This document shows, in pieces, positions 38,001 through 48,935 of a stretch of 64,000 bases of DNA. The notes beneath the pieces were generated by a model. That model searched no databases. It had not been told where the DNA came from and worked only from the letters and a program-made list of their open reading frames with translations. The translations under genes were made by a program, and so were the position numbers. Source of the stretch: Mya arenaria (Eukaryota; Mollusca; Bivalvia; Myida; Myidae); NCBI RefSeq assembly GCF_026914265.1, contig NC_069129.1, positions 13,670,269-13,734,268 of the forward strand, given 5' to 3'. Numbering within the stretch: position 1 is the stretch's first letter; every line of letters starts with the position of its first letter.

Positions 38001-41000
38001 TTCAATTTATAAGTGTCTAAGTGTCTGCCTGACGCTTATAAATTAAAATAATAAATTTATAAGTGTACTGACACTTGGACGCTTATTAATTAAATACTTC
38101 TTTCGTTCGTTTGTTTTGATTTTCTTTTAATTATTTAGGGCAAGTAAGACCGGGCAAGTGGTTTTCTTCAATTACTTGTCCGAAAAGGACAAGTGCTGAA
38201 AAAACAATTCAGGCAAAAACTGCATATATATAATACATTATTTTTCTTTGGCCTCATGTGAAAATTTATATAACAGAAATGTATGTCAGTGAGAAATGTA
38301 GGATCGAATAAACAGAGAAGATAGTGTGATGCGTATATAAATATTAAATTCAAGCTGTTGAAAGTGTGAAAGCAAACTACTTATTTGAACTTCATGAATG
38401 GTAAGTGCAATGTCCCTACATGTATTCTAGAAACACAGGAAATATGACTTATACTATTGCAATGCCGAACAATGAACAAGTGAAACATTCATAAATAACC
38501 ACTGACAGGCATCCTAACTTATCATTATCTATATGATTAAACAATGAGAACGTTTCACTATTCCCTTCACATAAGAACAATTCTTCAACATGGGAATGAG
38601 CAAGATAGCACGCCTTGATTTAAGGTAATATTTCACAAAACTATGCTTGGGTCTCTTGGATGTTTTTTTCAGAACTCATAGCTTAGAAATGTGCAAGTCC
38701 TAGAGATATGAAAATGAATCACTCATACACAACGTATGTGAACATTTGAACCAAAGGGGTACATCACATAAAGGTTTTGGGTGGTGACTGGTCTGGGGTA
38801 TTGATACCCCTATTATCATTATGTGATGTACCCCTTTGGTTGAAATGTTCACATATGTTGTGTATGAGTGATTCATTTTCATATCATTTTATATACCCCT
38901 ATATATAGGGGTATCAATACCCCACACCACCTAAAACCTTTATGTGATGTACCCCTTTGATTTGAACTAGTCTTACCGTTCCCTTTTCAATGACCCTATT
39001 AAGCATGATGACGGCCTTAGTGTTTTGTTCCCATATCATCTGCCAGAACTCTCCGGCTGTGTGCTCCAGTGGTCCCTTAAACAGACAGTTACATGAATTT
39101 GTAAAGCACGAAGGAAAATCATAAAGTGCAACAACAAAAATTGACATGTTTGGCACTCAGACGTGTAAATGTACCCAGGTAATTCAAGACAGTTTTCAGT
39201 GTGAAAATGATATTCTGACACAACTTCACTTAAACAAAATATAAACAGACTTACCTACCCTATATTTTTAGCAGTGAATTTGCAACAAAACAATTATTGA
39301 ATTTCAGCCTAATCAAGAACAGTAAATCCATGTAGAAAAAACATGTTCAAAATTTACTTTAAGTCAACAAGTCATATCACAATTTCTTTTAAAGTTTACA
39401 TAATTATATACACATCCATTAAACAGTTTCGTAACCTTATGAGTAAGTCTTACTTTCTTATATTCCATCTAAAATAAATAGGGTCGGGCCTTAAAAACAG
39501 GGTCAGTTGGCTAGCTCTAATCCCAACACTATTCGTATTTTGCCTCAAAGTAATTTGATACAAAATGGACAACTTACCTGTGAGAGAATGTATCTCCTAT
39601 TGGACTGGGGGACCTGAATGAAGCTAGCATTGATGTAGTCAGAATCCCCGTCATTCAGAACCACACGACTGTGGTCATCTGTATATGCAAATATAAAAAT
39701 AAAATTATGCTCTTTGCATAGATATTAGTGTTGTGAATCGGTTACAATTTTACTATCGATAATCGGTTCCACTCAAGTAACCGATTATCGATAGTACAAT
39801 CATTTTTTTAAAATACTAGATAGAACCTGAATTGAAGTTTTATTCATGCACAGTATAAAACTCTTAATCATTATATGCATATACGTTATGTCTATGATTG
39901 AAGTTATTAAGTGTTATATAAAAAATAGTTTATTTTTACTTGCTCATTGTGGCTTTCATCAGCCATTTTGTGAAAGACAACATCTGAACATTTACTTATA
40001 TTTTTTTTCCATTTTTTTTATGATCAATTATAACCAAATACAATCGTTTGTCGCTGATTTTAGGTTCAACCAATTAATTTTCGATTAAAATCGATCATCG
40101 GAACATCACTTAAAGATATGCTCCTCAATACTCAATGTATTCCAATTTTAAATCAATACTGGTTTCTTGAATATTTATTTCACGCATTTCGATAGTATAT
40201 TGTGAATTATTTGTCTTTAAGTAAGGGCTTACAGTAAGGTATTATTTGGGCTAAACTGATATTGCTTAAGTGCTAGTCTGGTATTGCATATAGTAAAAAC
40301 AAAATAAACCAAAGTCTAATGGCCAACCAGTTTCAAAGAAGTGAAGGTTTTGCCTTTAATTTGACTTACTGGCCTAGCTTTAAATCCAATAAACTGGTTT
40401 CAGGAGAAATTTGTATGCCGATAAAAAAGGCTTGTCTTTCATTTCAACAATAGCCAAATTTTTATAAAACCATGCAATAGTTAAGCAACTTGCTTGGATT
40501 TGGTGTTAACTGTGAAGCATTGTTACATGATTGTTTCATTTAAACAAATTCAAAACATTCCAACAAAACACATTTGAGTGATTTCTGTGATAAGGACTTA
40601 ATGGTATTTGCGAGCAAAACCTTAACCAGAATTTCTATGACAAAGGAGGGCTATTATTGATGATGGCTGGGAAGCTTTGTTTGAATTATAAATTATATAC
40701 ATCATAAAAAATTATGCACTTAACAGAACTTGTACGTAAAAAAATTCAAAATGACAAACAAGGGCAATAATTTGCATAACAGTATATTCCCCAAAGAGTT
40801 GTAGAACTTGACTATTCTAGTCAGTGTTTTTACTTGGAAGCCTTGTATCAAGCAAAAATCCAATTAATCAAGTGGTTAATGAGGTGTGGCCTCAATAGTA
40901 ACTTGTACATACATTTGAAATTAAGGTGTGCTGCAATTGCCTGCTTGAGTAGATAAGCTCTCTTTATGCTTTGAAAAATCTGTCTTAAAAAACATCCTGC

Positions 41001-42448
41001 TGATGCATGTGTAAGAAAAATGGGTCCTCAAGAAAAACATGAACACATGACTCTGGAATTAGAGCAAAGGAATCCTTTACATCTGAAAATCTTTAAAATG
41101 GATATAGCAAACAAATTTTTTTTTTATCTTTGTCTTTACTGTAGTCTTACAGATTAGTTACATGTACCTAATATATAGTGTGAAAATGAACATTAATCAA
41201 CATTCACCTTTAATACTTAATTTTATACAGTTATGGACATTATATAACATAAACTGGGTAGTCAATAGGAATAGTGAATGAGAAGGCCTACCCAAGATAC
41301 GTTCATTTCTCTAAGATAATTAATATGGCCCAAATTCAGTCATCGATAAAACAGACCTTTGGCTTAACAAGCAAAAATTCTTACATTACTAGTTGCATGA
41401 ATATTGAAATTCAGAATTTAAACAAACATAACAGTGCATGTCTTCAGAGCTTGTGCTAATTTCAACCACTGCAGATTGACTACACTTATGGCTAAGATTG
41501 GCTGAACCTAAGGCCAAAATTGGCAGATGATATGACCCACATTGAAACACCATAAAGAAATTGGCAGACACTTGTAATCAGTCCAAACACGTGGTAGATC
41601 ACAGGAGACACATTTTGCTGACTATGTAATGCAAATATTTTGGATATTGTTCCCTTTTTTACTGTTATTTAGCATTTAAAACATTGGGATAATTTTTAAT
41701 CAAAGAATGTATACATACATGGACTGACATCCCTGTATCTATTTTTAAGCCGGTTCTCTGGTTTGCGAGCTTCTCCAACACTGTGTTTCTCTGATATAGA
41801 CTGCAGGGAGGCTTCATTCTTTATTTTCTAGTAAAAAAATACAGTTATTTAACGCCTCAAATTACCAAACCACTTAATGTCACATTTTTTTCTTCAATTT
41901 TATTACAACTGCTGGAGAGCAATGTTGGGTTGCAGGTCTTTTTGCAAATCAGTAAAGAAACATAACAAACTATTAACTGTGGCCTTGAAAACCTTTATTT
42001 TAAAATTATTTTTAATGACAATTGTGAAAGTAATTAAAAGAAGTATTTGAGTCTCGAAACACAACATTATGTAAGAGGACTTGCAGTTAACAGATGGAAG
42101 CTCATTTGTTCAGTTAAATAGTGCTTTGTTTTGTATAATGACAACTTGTTAAAATAAATAATGCTTGAACATCTGAGTGTTTTTTAACACGTTGTCATTA
42201 TACAAAACAAAACATTTCTATGTTTCAAAGACAATCTTGTACTGAAAATTATCTTAATCAATGTTAAACCAACTAAATAATAATACTAAATTAAATAACT
42301 ATTCTAAACAAATCGAACTATAATTTAAAAAAGTGACACTCATTTTACTGAAAACATTATAATGCCATCCATTGACTACCTGATAAACGTGTGGCCAAAT
42401 ATGTTGAGACTCATATTCATTAAACTCCCTTTCAACACGGGACATCAT
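29039..42448 (-). CDS. PTPN1: Non-receptor tyrosine phosphatase, PTPN1/PTPN2 (PTP1B) type, nine exons, 532 aa, complete
   Basis: Dephosphorylates phosphotyrosine proteins; PTP1B acts on insulin and cytokine receptors from the ER surface. Exons: 42380-42448, 41719-41827, 39578-39678, 38977-39075, 34238-34384, 32930-33139, 32383-32580, 31408-31877, 29039-29234; all have GT..AG borders and matching phases. Visible hallmarks: [15 protein letters not shown] substrate loop; [11 protein letters not shown] loop TTWPDFGIP (Asp about 192); P-loop [12 protein letters not shown] with catalytic Cys about 226; Q-loop [15 protein letters not shown]. Exon 8 encodes a disordered acidic stretch with proline motifs PPPPPPR and IPPKPPR, matching the SH3-binding part of PTP1B. 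Exon 9 encodes a basic coiled segment, then a C-terminal hydrophobic anchor ([19 protein letters not shown]) ending LW-stop, the tail-anchor layout of the family. The start is the first codon of a double Met (42446-42448); another in-frame ATG 14 codons upstream (42488-42490) is less like the family. PTPN1 and PTPN2 split in vertebrates, so the symbol is approximate. The introns carry many repeats. Confidence 0.95.
30345..31322 (+). mobile_element. ACAAGAG-like repeat with subrepeats, in PTPN1-like intron 8
   Basis: Imperfect direct units share GATTTTTCTAAGATTTGACC and ATGTGACCCAGTTTTA/CATGTGACCCACTTTTACAAG, starting about 30440, 30590, 30740, 30850, 30995 and 31140. It ends in GGACGGATGGAATGACGGAC and TTCGGCGGGGGATAAAAAA, the same style of terminus as the other members. 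The left border was not located. Confidence 0.65.
33668..33870 (+). repeat. Short ACAAGAG-type fragment
   Basis: GAACAAGAGTGCTATGGAGC followed by GAATGCAAACGCTCATCTG is an ACAAGAG-type head; the copy appears truncated. It lies in the intron between exons 5 and 6 of the phosphatase gene. Confidence 0.45.
34763..36525. mobile_element. 'AAAGCTGCACTCTC' MITE interrupted by an ACAAGAG-type element
   Basis: 34763-35080 matches the MITE from its left end (TTAAAGCTGCACTCTCACAG) through most of the right arm (CTCATTCCAAGACAAAAAAT). The missing tail reappears at 36491-36525 (AGTTGTCAAAACGGTAAATC, TGTGACAGTG). The DNA between is the separate element listed next. The copy lies in phosphatase intron 4, between exons 4 and 5. 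Confidence 0.75.
35083..36490 (+). mobile_element. ACAAGAG...GGGGGGCATAA element, copy 1 (with subrepeats)
   Basis: Begins ACAAGAGAATGATTTTTGTC and ATTATGCCCCCC; ends AATATACCCCTCTTCAAAGG then GGGGCATAA. In between are about eight imperfect units of 140-150 bp, each with a TGGTCAGGCCCAAC block, a GGGCCATGGGTGCAGGCATT block and a CAAGGTCACTGTGACC block. A second copy lies in opposite orientation at 55903-57376. The TATGCCCCCC ends are short inverted repeats. No protein is encoded. Confidence 0.85.
37830..38180. repeat. Unclassified inverted-repeat segment in a phosphatase intron
   Basis: Paired motifs include ACAAGTAAATACGGTTTCTG near the left and GGGCAAGTAAGACCGG / TTACTTGTCCGAAAAGGACAAG near the right, plus repeated TTATAAGTGT(C) motifs between 38008 and 38080. 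Termini are unclear. Confidence 0.35.
38706..38962. repeat. Hairpin plus extra half-copy adjoining a PTPN1-like exon
   Basis: The left arm (38706-38785; ATATGAAAATGAATCACTCA to AAAGGTTTTGGGTGGTG) is mirrored at about 38817-38886 (TTATGTGATGTACCCCTTTG to TTTTCATAT). A further inverted half-copy of the left arm (ACACCACCTAAAACCTTTAT, GTGATGTACCCCTTTG) follows at 38923-38960. The last copy ends about 10 bases from the exon 4 donor (38971-38976). Confidence 0.8.
39728..40116. mobile_element. Candidate hAT-type MITE with ATCGATAATCG motifs
   Basis: The left end TTAGTGTTGTGAATCGGTTA and the right end ATCGGAACATCACTTA are loosely inverted. The palindromic motif TACTATCGATAATCGGTT / AACCGATTATCGATAGTA lies just inside the left end. 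AGATAT occurs on both flanks. Similar motif clusters lie at 9775-9850 and 10500-10640. Confidence 0.4.
42123..42213. repeat. Short hairpin element
   Basis: GTTTTGTATAATGACAACTT and, inverted, ACGTTGTCATTATACAAAAC pair over about 30 bases around a loop of some 30 bases, in phosphatase intron 1. Confidence 0.75.
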
Positions 42449-42515
42449 TGCGAAAGAAATCAGGAAATAAGCCAAACTTCCTATTTTCAAGCACTTTCCG
42501 TTACCATTTTCTATA

Positions 42516-42528
42516 CCGGAAACCGGAA
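42516..42528 (+). promoter_or_regulatory. Twin ETS-type sites just upstream of the PTPN1-like start codon
   Basis: CCGGAA occurs at 42516-42521 and 42523-42528, 68-80 bases upstream of the minus-strand start codon. Paired CCGGAA sites near the start are common in housekeeping-type promoters. No TATA box is evident. Confidence 0.45.
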
Positions 42529-43269
42529 ATAACCTTTCTTGCTATAAAAGCAGCTACCGCATTGCTCTGTAGGGTTATGCTCTATGCATATATGGAACCT
42601 GGTCAAATAGCCCCCAAGTTAAATAGCCCCCATTTTGGTCAAATAGTCCCCACACTTTTGGTCAAATAGCCACCACTGTGAAAAAATTGGTCAAAACGCC
42701 CCCAATTTGGTCACAATGCCCCCATTTTGGTCAAATAGCCCCCACTTCTTTTTTAATTTTAAAATATATTTGAAGGTAAGTTGTAATATTTTTATGATAT
42801 TTGAATGTAAGTTGTAATATTTTAAGATATTTGAAAGTATATTTGAAGGTAAGTGGTAATATTTTTAAAATATGTGTATATATATCCGCCTGCTCTCAGA
42901 ACAACGCTTCAAGTGTAACTAGAAGGCAGCGTACAGGTCCATGCATGGACGTGTGTTCGCTGCATGGGACATGTACAGATCTTGCGATCTGACCGACACC
43001 GGCCTGCTAAAAAATATTTCCTCTATATATGTGCACACCGTCCCCAAAACAAATGAAACAGAAGATTAGTGACAGCTGCTTAAGGACCTTATTACTATGT
43101 ATTAACATATGATATACATTCTCCATCTATGTTAATGTATATTGTATTGTGCAATGAGAATGCATAATTCATTGTACCATACATTGTAAATGTGTATTTA
43201 AAAGATGTGAATAATGTGAAAATTATTTCAAAATAAAAAAAAGTTAAATTATATATTCTTGTTGTTCCT

Positions 43270-43566
43270 TAATTTTGGAACGAGCCGATTTTTGAGAAAA
43301 TGCATGGAATCCAGTTATATAAGAATGTTGACCTAAAAATAGATCGCAGATTTTTATATTCAAGTTCAAAAATTGATGTTTTAAGCATTTCAGTTTTAGC
43401 CATAAAATGTTAATTTTCGAACAGAAATATGAAAATCTGTAATCTGTTTTTTTGTCATTAATCTTTTAGCACTGGTTTGCAGATATTTACGCAAAAATTT
43501 GCTCTTTCAAAGACAAAAATTAAAAAAGGTTTCAAAACGGTAAATCTGTGAGAGCGCAGCTTTAAG
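43270..43566. mobile_element. 'AAAGCTGCACTCTC' MITE copy lacking its left end
   Basis: From GGAACGAGCCGATTTTTGAG to GTAAATCTGTGAGAGCGCAG plus CTTTAAG, the block order matches the 6558 copy. The left terminal 40 or so bases are missing. Confidence 0.7.
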
Positions 43567-43899
43567 TTTAATCAATATTAAAATAAAGAAAAACACCAAA
43601 AAGCAAAAAACTTATGACTTAGAAAGTTTAACATTTAAAATGTAGATTTGATGTTATAATATATTATTTACAAGATATATTTTAAAACGTTTGTTATTCT
43701 TACTTGGTAAAATTTTCAGATTTATTAATATACAAATAATGTTAATTGCACTTCATTTTGTAAAAATAAAGGTTAAAAAGTGTTTTGGAATAACATGCAT
43801 ACAGCATACATATAAAACAAGAAACACCGCAATGCGACGAAACCAGGTTTTTAATGAAGACAGAAGAACTTCAGCCTGTGTCTGTTTTTCTACTTAAAG

Positions 43900-44393
43900 T
43901 GTCACGTAACAGAGTTACTATAGAATGTGACGTAATACGTTATATTTAAGATATTTAAGATATAATTAAGATTTAAGTAAATGAATATGTGTCTACATAC
44001 TGTATGTTTAGTAATGTAGGGCATATTTGATTGTCATTTGAATATGGTTGACAGCCGACCTGGTACAAATGTACAAAATGGTCATGTTAATTACAAAAAC
44101 GTGTATTCCTGTGGTTGTAAAGCTGTCATATGTAGACAACAAATCAGTATAAAAGAGATGATTTGGGATGTGAAAACGGAGTTGGCTTAGACAAGGCAAG
44201 CCACGCGGCCTTGGGTCCTTAATGGACGGCAGTTAGGATGTGAGATTACCTTAAATGTCATGCTGTATTATATACTGATTATTATACTTAGAAAGAACGT
44301 GGAACAATAAAGACTTAGAACACTTGAACAGTTGTTGGTTGGTTACTGAACGAACTATCACGAAAGTTAAGTGAACGGTGGCGTTACGTGACA
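43900..44393 (+). repeat. Left LTR
   Basis: 494 bp; identical by eye to 47128-47621. Contains a possible poly(A) signal, AATAAA, near 44308. Confidence 0.88.
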
Positions 44394-46864
44394 CGTAAAA
44401 GTTTGGTGCCGTGACCAGGATATTCAAGAACAGGGTTGACGTGGAACACAACGGCGAAGTACTGAAAACTATTGGATCACATTTGAAACGTAAAAGAAAA
44501 AGGTACATGATGACAACTGCGGTTCGAGTGACTATGGACATTGCAGCGCGACCAGGCCACGGGACAAAAGTTAGTGACATTTTATTACTTTGTATTTCTT
44601 GCCTAGATATGACATGTGTTGCTATAATTTTGGGATATTTAACGGGGCAAAATTTTAAAGTTTTGGATAATAAATGTAATCAGAGCAAAGCTGTTTTTTT
44701 TTAAAGAACCCCTAAGTAATCTAATTTCTGACTTAACAACGTTCTACATTATTAAGTACAATAAAACCATTTGATTTAAATAAGAATAAACTAAAGAATG
44801 AGTATTTAAGGTAACAAAGATAAAAATATTGAGAAATTCGATAAAAAAAAGTAAAACAGGTGTGAAAAAAACGTTGTTAAATGCAAACGAAGAATCATTT
44901 AAGTACATTATTGAATAACTAGATGAAAAAGAAAACTAAGTCATTTAAGGACATTAATTGAATAATTAACATGGAAAGAAATGTAATTAAAAGAATTTGA
45001 GTAAACTTATTTAGCAGGTCTAACATTAATGAAAGTTGCATAAATACAAAAAAAAATAATGACTTATACTCAGGGTTTAGTGCAAACACTGAAGATAATA
45101 CAAAATGAAATATTTTTTATGTCGAAGAAGGAGACAAATGGCAGGTTTCATTACTTCAGTTGTCATGTAACTGTAAATAATTGTCAAACACATCAGATAG
45201 GTAAATGAATGCAATGTTACCTGTAATTAACTTGACATTAATGATATGAAATCATTAAAATTAAGTAAGTTTATAGTCTTGTAAATAATTGTAGTATTTT
45301 GTCAATATATCATTTTATATAATTTTGAGTAAATTGGTGATGGTTTTAAAGTTTTAAAAATCATATAAATAAATCATTGTTTGGATCATAGTAAGGTCTG
45401 AGAGAGAAAGCGTGCAAAACGAAAAGTAGTTTCTTAGATGTCATTATATAAGTGTATCGCCTGAATACGGCAAGTTATTTTCAATTTCGAAATCACTAAT
45501 TAAATTGTTTGTTAGGTAGTAAGTAATCTAATTAAATTATTTAAGTAACTCACAGATTAGTTTGGTAAAACTAATGAATCAATTATAAAGTTGTAAGTTA
45601 TCAGATGATAAGCATGATGGTAACATGTTAAGCTAGAGTTTAGCTTTCTTATAACTATGAAGATGTACAAAGTTGTACAAAGATAAACAAAGATAGTGGT
45701 CAAGAAAGACCAGGTTTCTTAAAAGTGATTGGAGATGATACGTTCAAGATATTGAATTTCAACAAAATTGTTGGACTCCTGTGAAGTCACATTAGGGTGT
45801 GAGTTATTTAATAAATTAATTGAATCACTTATGTATTAGTTTTCTTAAAATAATGGACTACTTATGAGCTAACATATCAGCTTTGTAAAATATTGCATAA
45901 AAAGGTTCTTAATAAAATAAAATGCTGTTCATGAAAACAAAACGTTTCACAAAAAAACAACTTAGGTCAAACATTCATTAAATCAAACATACGAATACTT
46001 ACGCACAGATACAGTAATTAATTATAAATGGGGCCACTTTCAAAATATAAGCCTGCTTGAAAATATCAACACAAAATTTCATGGTAATAGCAACACTTAT
46101 GTCAATGAAAGGTAAAAGTACAGGTAATATGTCACGTGATACGAACAGTCAATATCAACATTATTCTTCAGCGGATATCGAGATAATATACCTAGTGGCG
46201 ATATTGTGTTAAGTGGTCATCGGTGTTTCATAAAGGATCGAACTATATTCTGGTATTGCGTATGTGATGTGCTAACCAATTGGTTACACTTCGGAATATC
46301 CAGAGGAGCTAAGCACACATTCTCGTATGACCTGTGTTCAGCTTGACGTCACATGATTAAGTCTTTAGGACCGTGATGATTCCTGTGTGATGGACAACAC
46401 CAACTTGAGATCGTTAGCATCTTCAATAACATGAACACTTGCACAGATCTATCTAAGTACACTTCCGGAATTAGCAGTCGTATAATGGCAGAACATTTCG
46501 AGTCGGTGGGGACATTCTACAATCAAACAACCCCTTGGCTATAAACTCTACATCTACAACAACACGGCAGCAGCAACAACAACAACGATGATTCCCTGTC
46601 TTCAGAATGATAACATGAAAAACAGCGCTACATAAAACATTGACTAATTACCAAATTTGACAACAGTACTGTCAGTGTTAATTACTTGTACTCAATCTGC
46701 AGTGTTATTTTCTAATTGTTAACTATGTTTATTAATTACCTGAGGGCTAATTACCAATTAGTCTATATTATGTCCGACATTTTGACAAATAACGTGTCAG
46801 TTTACTTTCTATTGCTTACGAAAAGAAAATCTTGCATTAAAAAGGGACGGTATCTATACAATTT

Positions 46865-47105
46865 GATATCATTGTTTGGGATTTAGGCACAGATTTTCTT
46901 TTGCGTATCTTTTTTTGTCGGAAATACAACTTGATCATCATTGTTTGAGATTTAGGCACAGATTTTCTTTTGCGTATCTTTTTTTTGTCGGAATTACTTT
47001 TTTTTAATTTACCTGTTTGGGGTTGAGAAACATATTTTCTTACGATTTTATTTATCTATTCAATTATAACCATTGTTTGGGGTTGACACAAAGATTTTCT
47101 TAAAA
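46865..47105 (+). repeat. Imperfect tandem units upstream of the right LTR
   Basis: CATTGTTTGGGATTTAGGCA, then CAGATTTTCTTTTGCGTATC, recur at about 46870 and 46938, with two weaker copies (TTTGGGGTTGAGAAACATAT; TTTGGGGTTGACACAAAGAT) at about 47016 and 47072. Confidence 0.75.
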
Positions 47106-47127
47106 ATCTTGATAAAAAATGGACGAA

Positions 47128-47621
47128 TGTCACGTAACAGAGTTACTATAGAATGTGACGTAATACGTTATATTTAAGATATTTAAGATATAATTAAGAT
47201 TTAAGTAAATGAATATGTGTCTACATACTGTATGTTTAGTAATGTAGGGCATATTTGATTGTCATTTGAATATGGTTGACAGCCGACCTGGTACAAATGT
47301 ACAAAATGGTCATGTTAATTACAAAAACGTGTATTCCTGTGGTTGTAAAGCTGTCATATGTAGACAACAAATCAGTATAAAAGAGATGATTTGGGATGTG
47401 AAAACGGAGTTGGCTTAGACAAGGCAAGCCACGCGGCCTTGGGTCCTTAATGGACGGCAGTTAGGATGTGAGATTACCTTAAATGTCATGCTGTATTATA
47501 TACTGATTATTATACTTAGAAAGAACGTGGAACAATAAAGACTTAGAACACTTGAACAGTTGTTGGTTGGTTACTGAACGAACTATCACGAAAGTTAAGT
47601 GAACGGTGGCGTTACGTGACA
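47128..47621 (+). repeat. Right LTR
   Basis: 494 bp; direct repeat of 43900-44393 with no indel. A clear purine tract is not seen just upstream (only AAAAAATGGACGAA). Confidence 0.88.
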
Positions 47622-48639
47622 AAAGTAACAGTGACCTTGACCCTAGGGTCCCCAAATGCAATCCATTGAAAGGTATCCATAAACTCTTCCTTTATTCCAA
47701 GTTGTATCAGGATATGTCAACCATAACTTAAGTTATTCAGTTTCAACCATTTTTCTATTTTTAGTAACAGTGACCTTGACCTTGAATCTAGGGACCCCAA
47801 ACGCAATCCCATGAAAGGTATCAATAAACTCTTCCTTTATACCTGGTTTGGTCAAGATATGTATCCCCTGTCTTAAATTATTCAGTTTCAACCATTCTTC
47901 TATTTTTAATAGCAGTGACCTTGAATTTAGGGACCCCAAAACGCAATCCCATGAAAGTATCCATTAACTCTTACAATAGACCAAGTTTGGTCAAGATATG
48001 TCAACCCTAACTAAAGATATTCAGTTTGAACCATTTTTCTATTTTTAGTAACAGTGACCTTGACCCTAGGGACCCCAAACGCAATCCCATGAAAGGTATT
48101 CATAAACTCTTTCTATAGACTAAGTTTGGTCAAGATATGTCAACCCTATTCAGTTTCAACTGTTTTTCTATTTTTAGTAACAGTGACCTTGACCTTGACC
48201 CTAGGGACCCCAAACACAATCCCATGAAAGGTACCCATAAACTCTTTCTATTGACAAAGTTTGGTCAAGATATGTCAACCCTTACTAAAGTTATTCAGTT
48301 TCATAGGTGAGTTTGCACCGCCCGCCCGCCCGAACAAAGACGTTCGCCATTCTAATAACCAGGTTAAAAATATAAAAAGTGGGGGCGTTTTTTGGGGGCT
48401 ATTTGACCAATTTTAAAATGTGAGTGGGGGCTATTTGACCAAAATGGGGGCTTTTTGACTTGGGGGCTATTTGACTAGGAAGCTGCATATATAACATTAC
48501 AAAGTTTAACCTGACGCTGCATCGTTTTCATAAATACGCTTAAGAAAAAATGTATTATATTATTTATTTTCAAAAAATCATGTGTTTAAAGAAAAAAAAG
48601 ATTCACCCTTGCACGTCTTCGTTGTTTTTGGTAGTTTGT

Positions 48640-48935
48640 AATGCATCAGACAATTGAAATCGAGCCCCCCTTGGGGGAATACCGGGGAAATGGGTTGTTT
48701 TTTAACCTTCCAGGTGGCCCTAGTGCCAGTGAATGCGGTAGTTTTGTCTTCGCGCCAAACATCGCGGGGAATGGGCCTTACCTTGGGTCACTGTGGTGTG
48801 GGGGGATTTTACCAGCAGTTACATCCCGCAGGATGTTTTTTTTACCTGGGTGTGGCTGTTCCGAAAGTCAAAGTCCCCGCTATTCCTTGGACCGATGGAA
48901 GGTGTGGGTCCAGGACACTGCATACATTTAATTGG
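48640..48935 (+). repeat. GC-richer dispersed repeat fragment, related to 24105
   Basis: Shares CAGGTGGCCC, GTGAATGCGGTAGTTTTGTC and GGGAATGGGCCTTA with 24105-24190. Two overlapping open frames of about 95 codons exist but show no domain and are not preferred over a repeat origin. Confidence 0.5.

Larger units (their letters stand above)
43900..47621 (+). mobile_element. Non-autonomous LTR retrotransposon (3.7 kb)
   Basis: Two 494-bp direct repeats, 43900-44393 and 47128-47621, start TGTCACGTAAC and end GTTACGTGACA (an 11-bp terminal inverted repeat with TG..CA ends). They keep a constant offset of 3228 and look identical by eye. A 4-bp target duplication AAAG flanks the element (43896-43899 and 47622-47625). 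A primer-binding-like site, TTTGGTGCCGTGACCAGGAT, begins at 44402, nine bases inside the left LTR. The 2.7-kb interior has only short open frames (97 codons at most, no gag or pol motif), so it needs enzymes from elsewhere. A BEL/Pao or Gypsy origin is a guess from the primer site and the 4-bp duplication. Confidence 0.88.
43815..48360 (+). mobile_element. ACAAGAG-type repeat split by the LTR element
   Basis: Right part 47622-48360: five units of about 140 bp with CAGTGACCTTGACCCTAGGG and CCCATGAAAGGTAT blocks, ending CCGCCCGCCCGCCCGAACAAAGACG. Left part: AAAACAAGAAACACCGCAATGCGACG (split here as an ACAAGA-type head near 43815) through GTTTTTCTACTTAAAG, which resembles the unit text GTTTTTCTATTTTTAGTAAC at the right. 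The LTR element sits exactly between. Confidence 0.55.
42594..48483. mobile_element. Large element with long terminal inverted repeats (5.9 kb)
   Basis: The left end (42594 on) contains repeated GGTCAAATAGCCCCC motifs; the right end (to 48483) contains the exact reverse complement arrangement, and AAGT(T/C)AAA(T/A)AGCCCCC, CCATTTTGGTCAAATAG and ATTGGTCAAA follow in the same order from both termini over about 110-150 bp. The 8-bp direct repeat GCATATAT flanks both sides (42586-42593 and 48484-48491). The outermost few bases of the two ends differ, so the exact terminus could be CCT(G/A)GTCAAATAG. No transposase was recognised. The LTR element at 43900 and part of a MITE lie inside it. Confidence 0.65.

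Noticed and set aside
44411..44704. 97-codon frame inside the LTR element as gag
   Set aside because: No gag motif; it begins within the primer-binding region and stops early.
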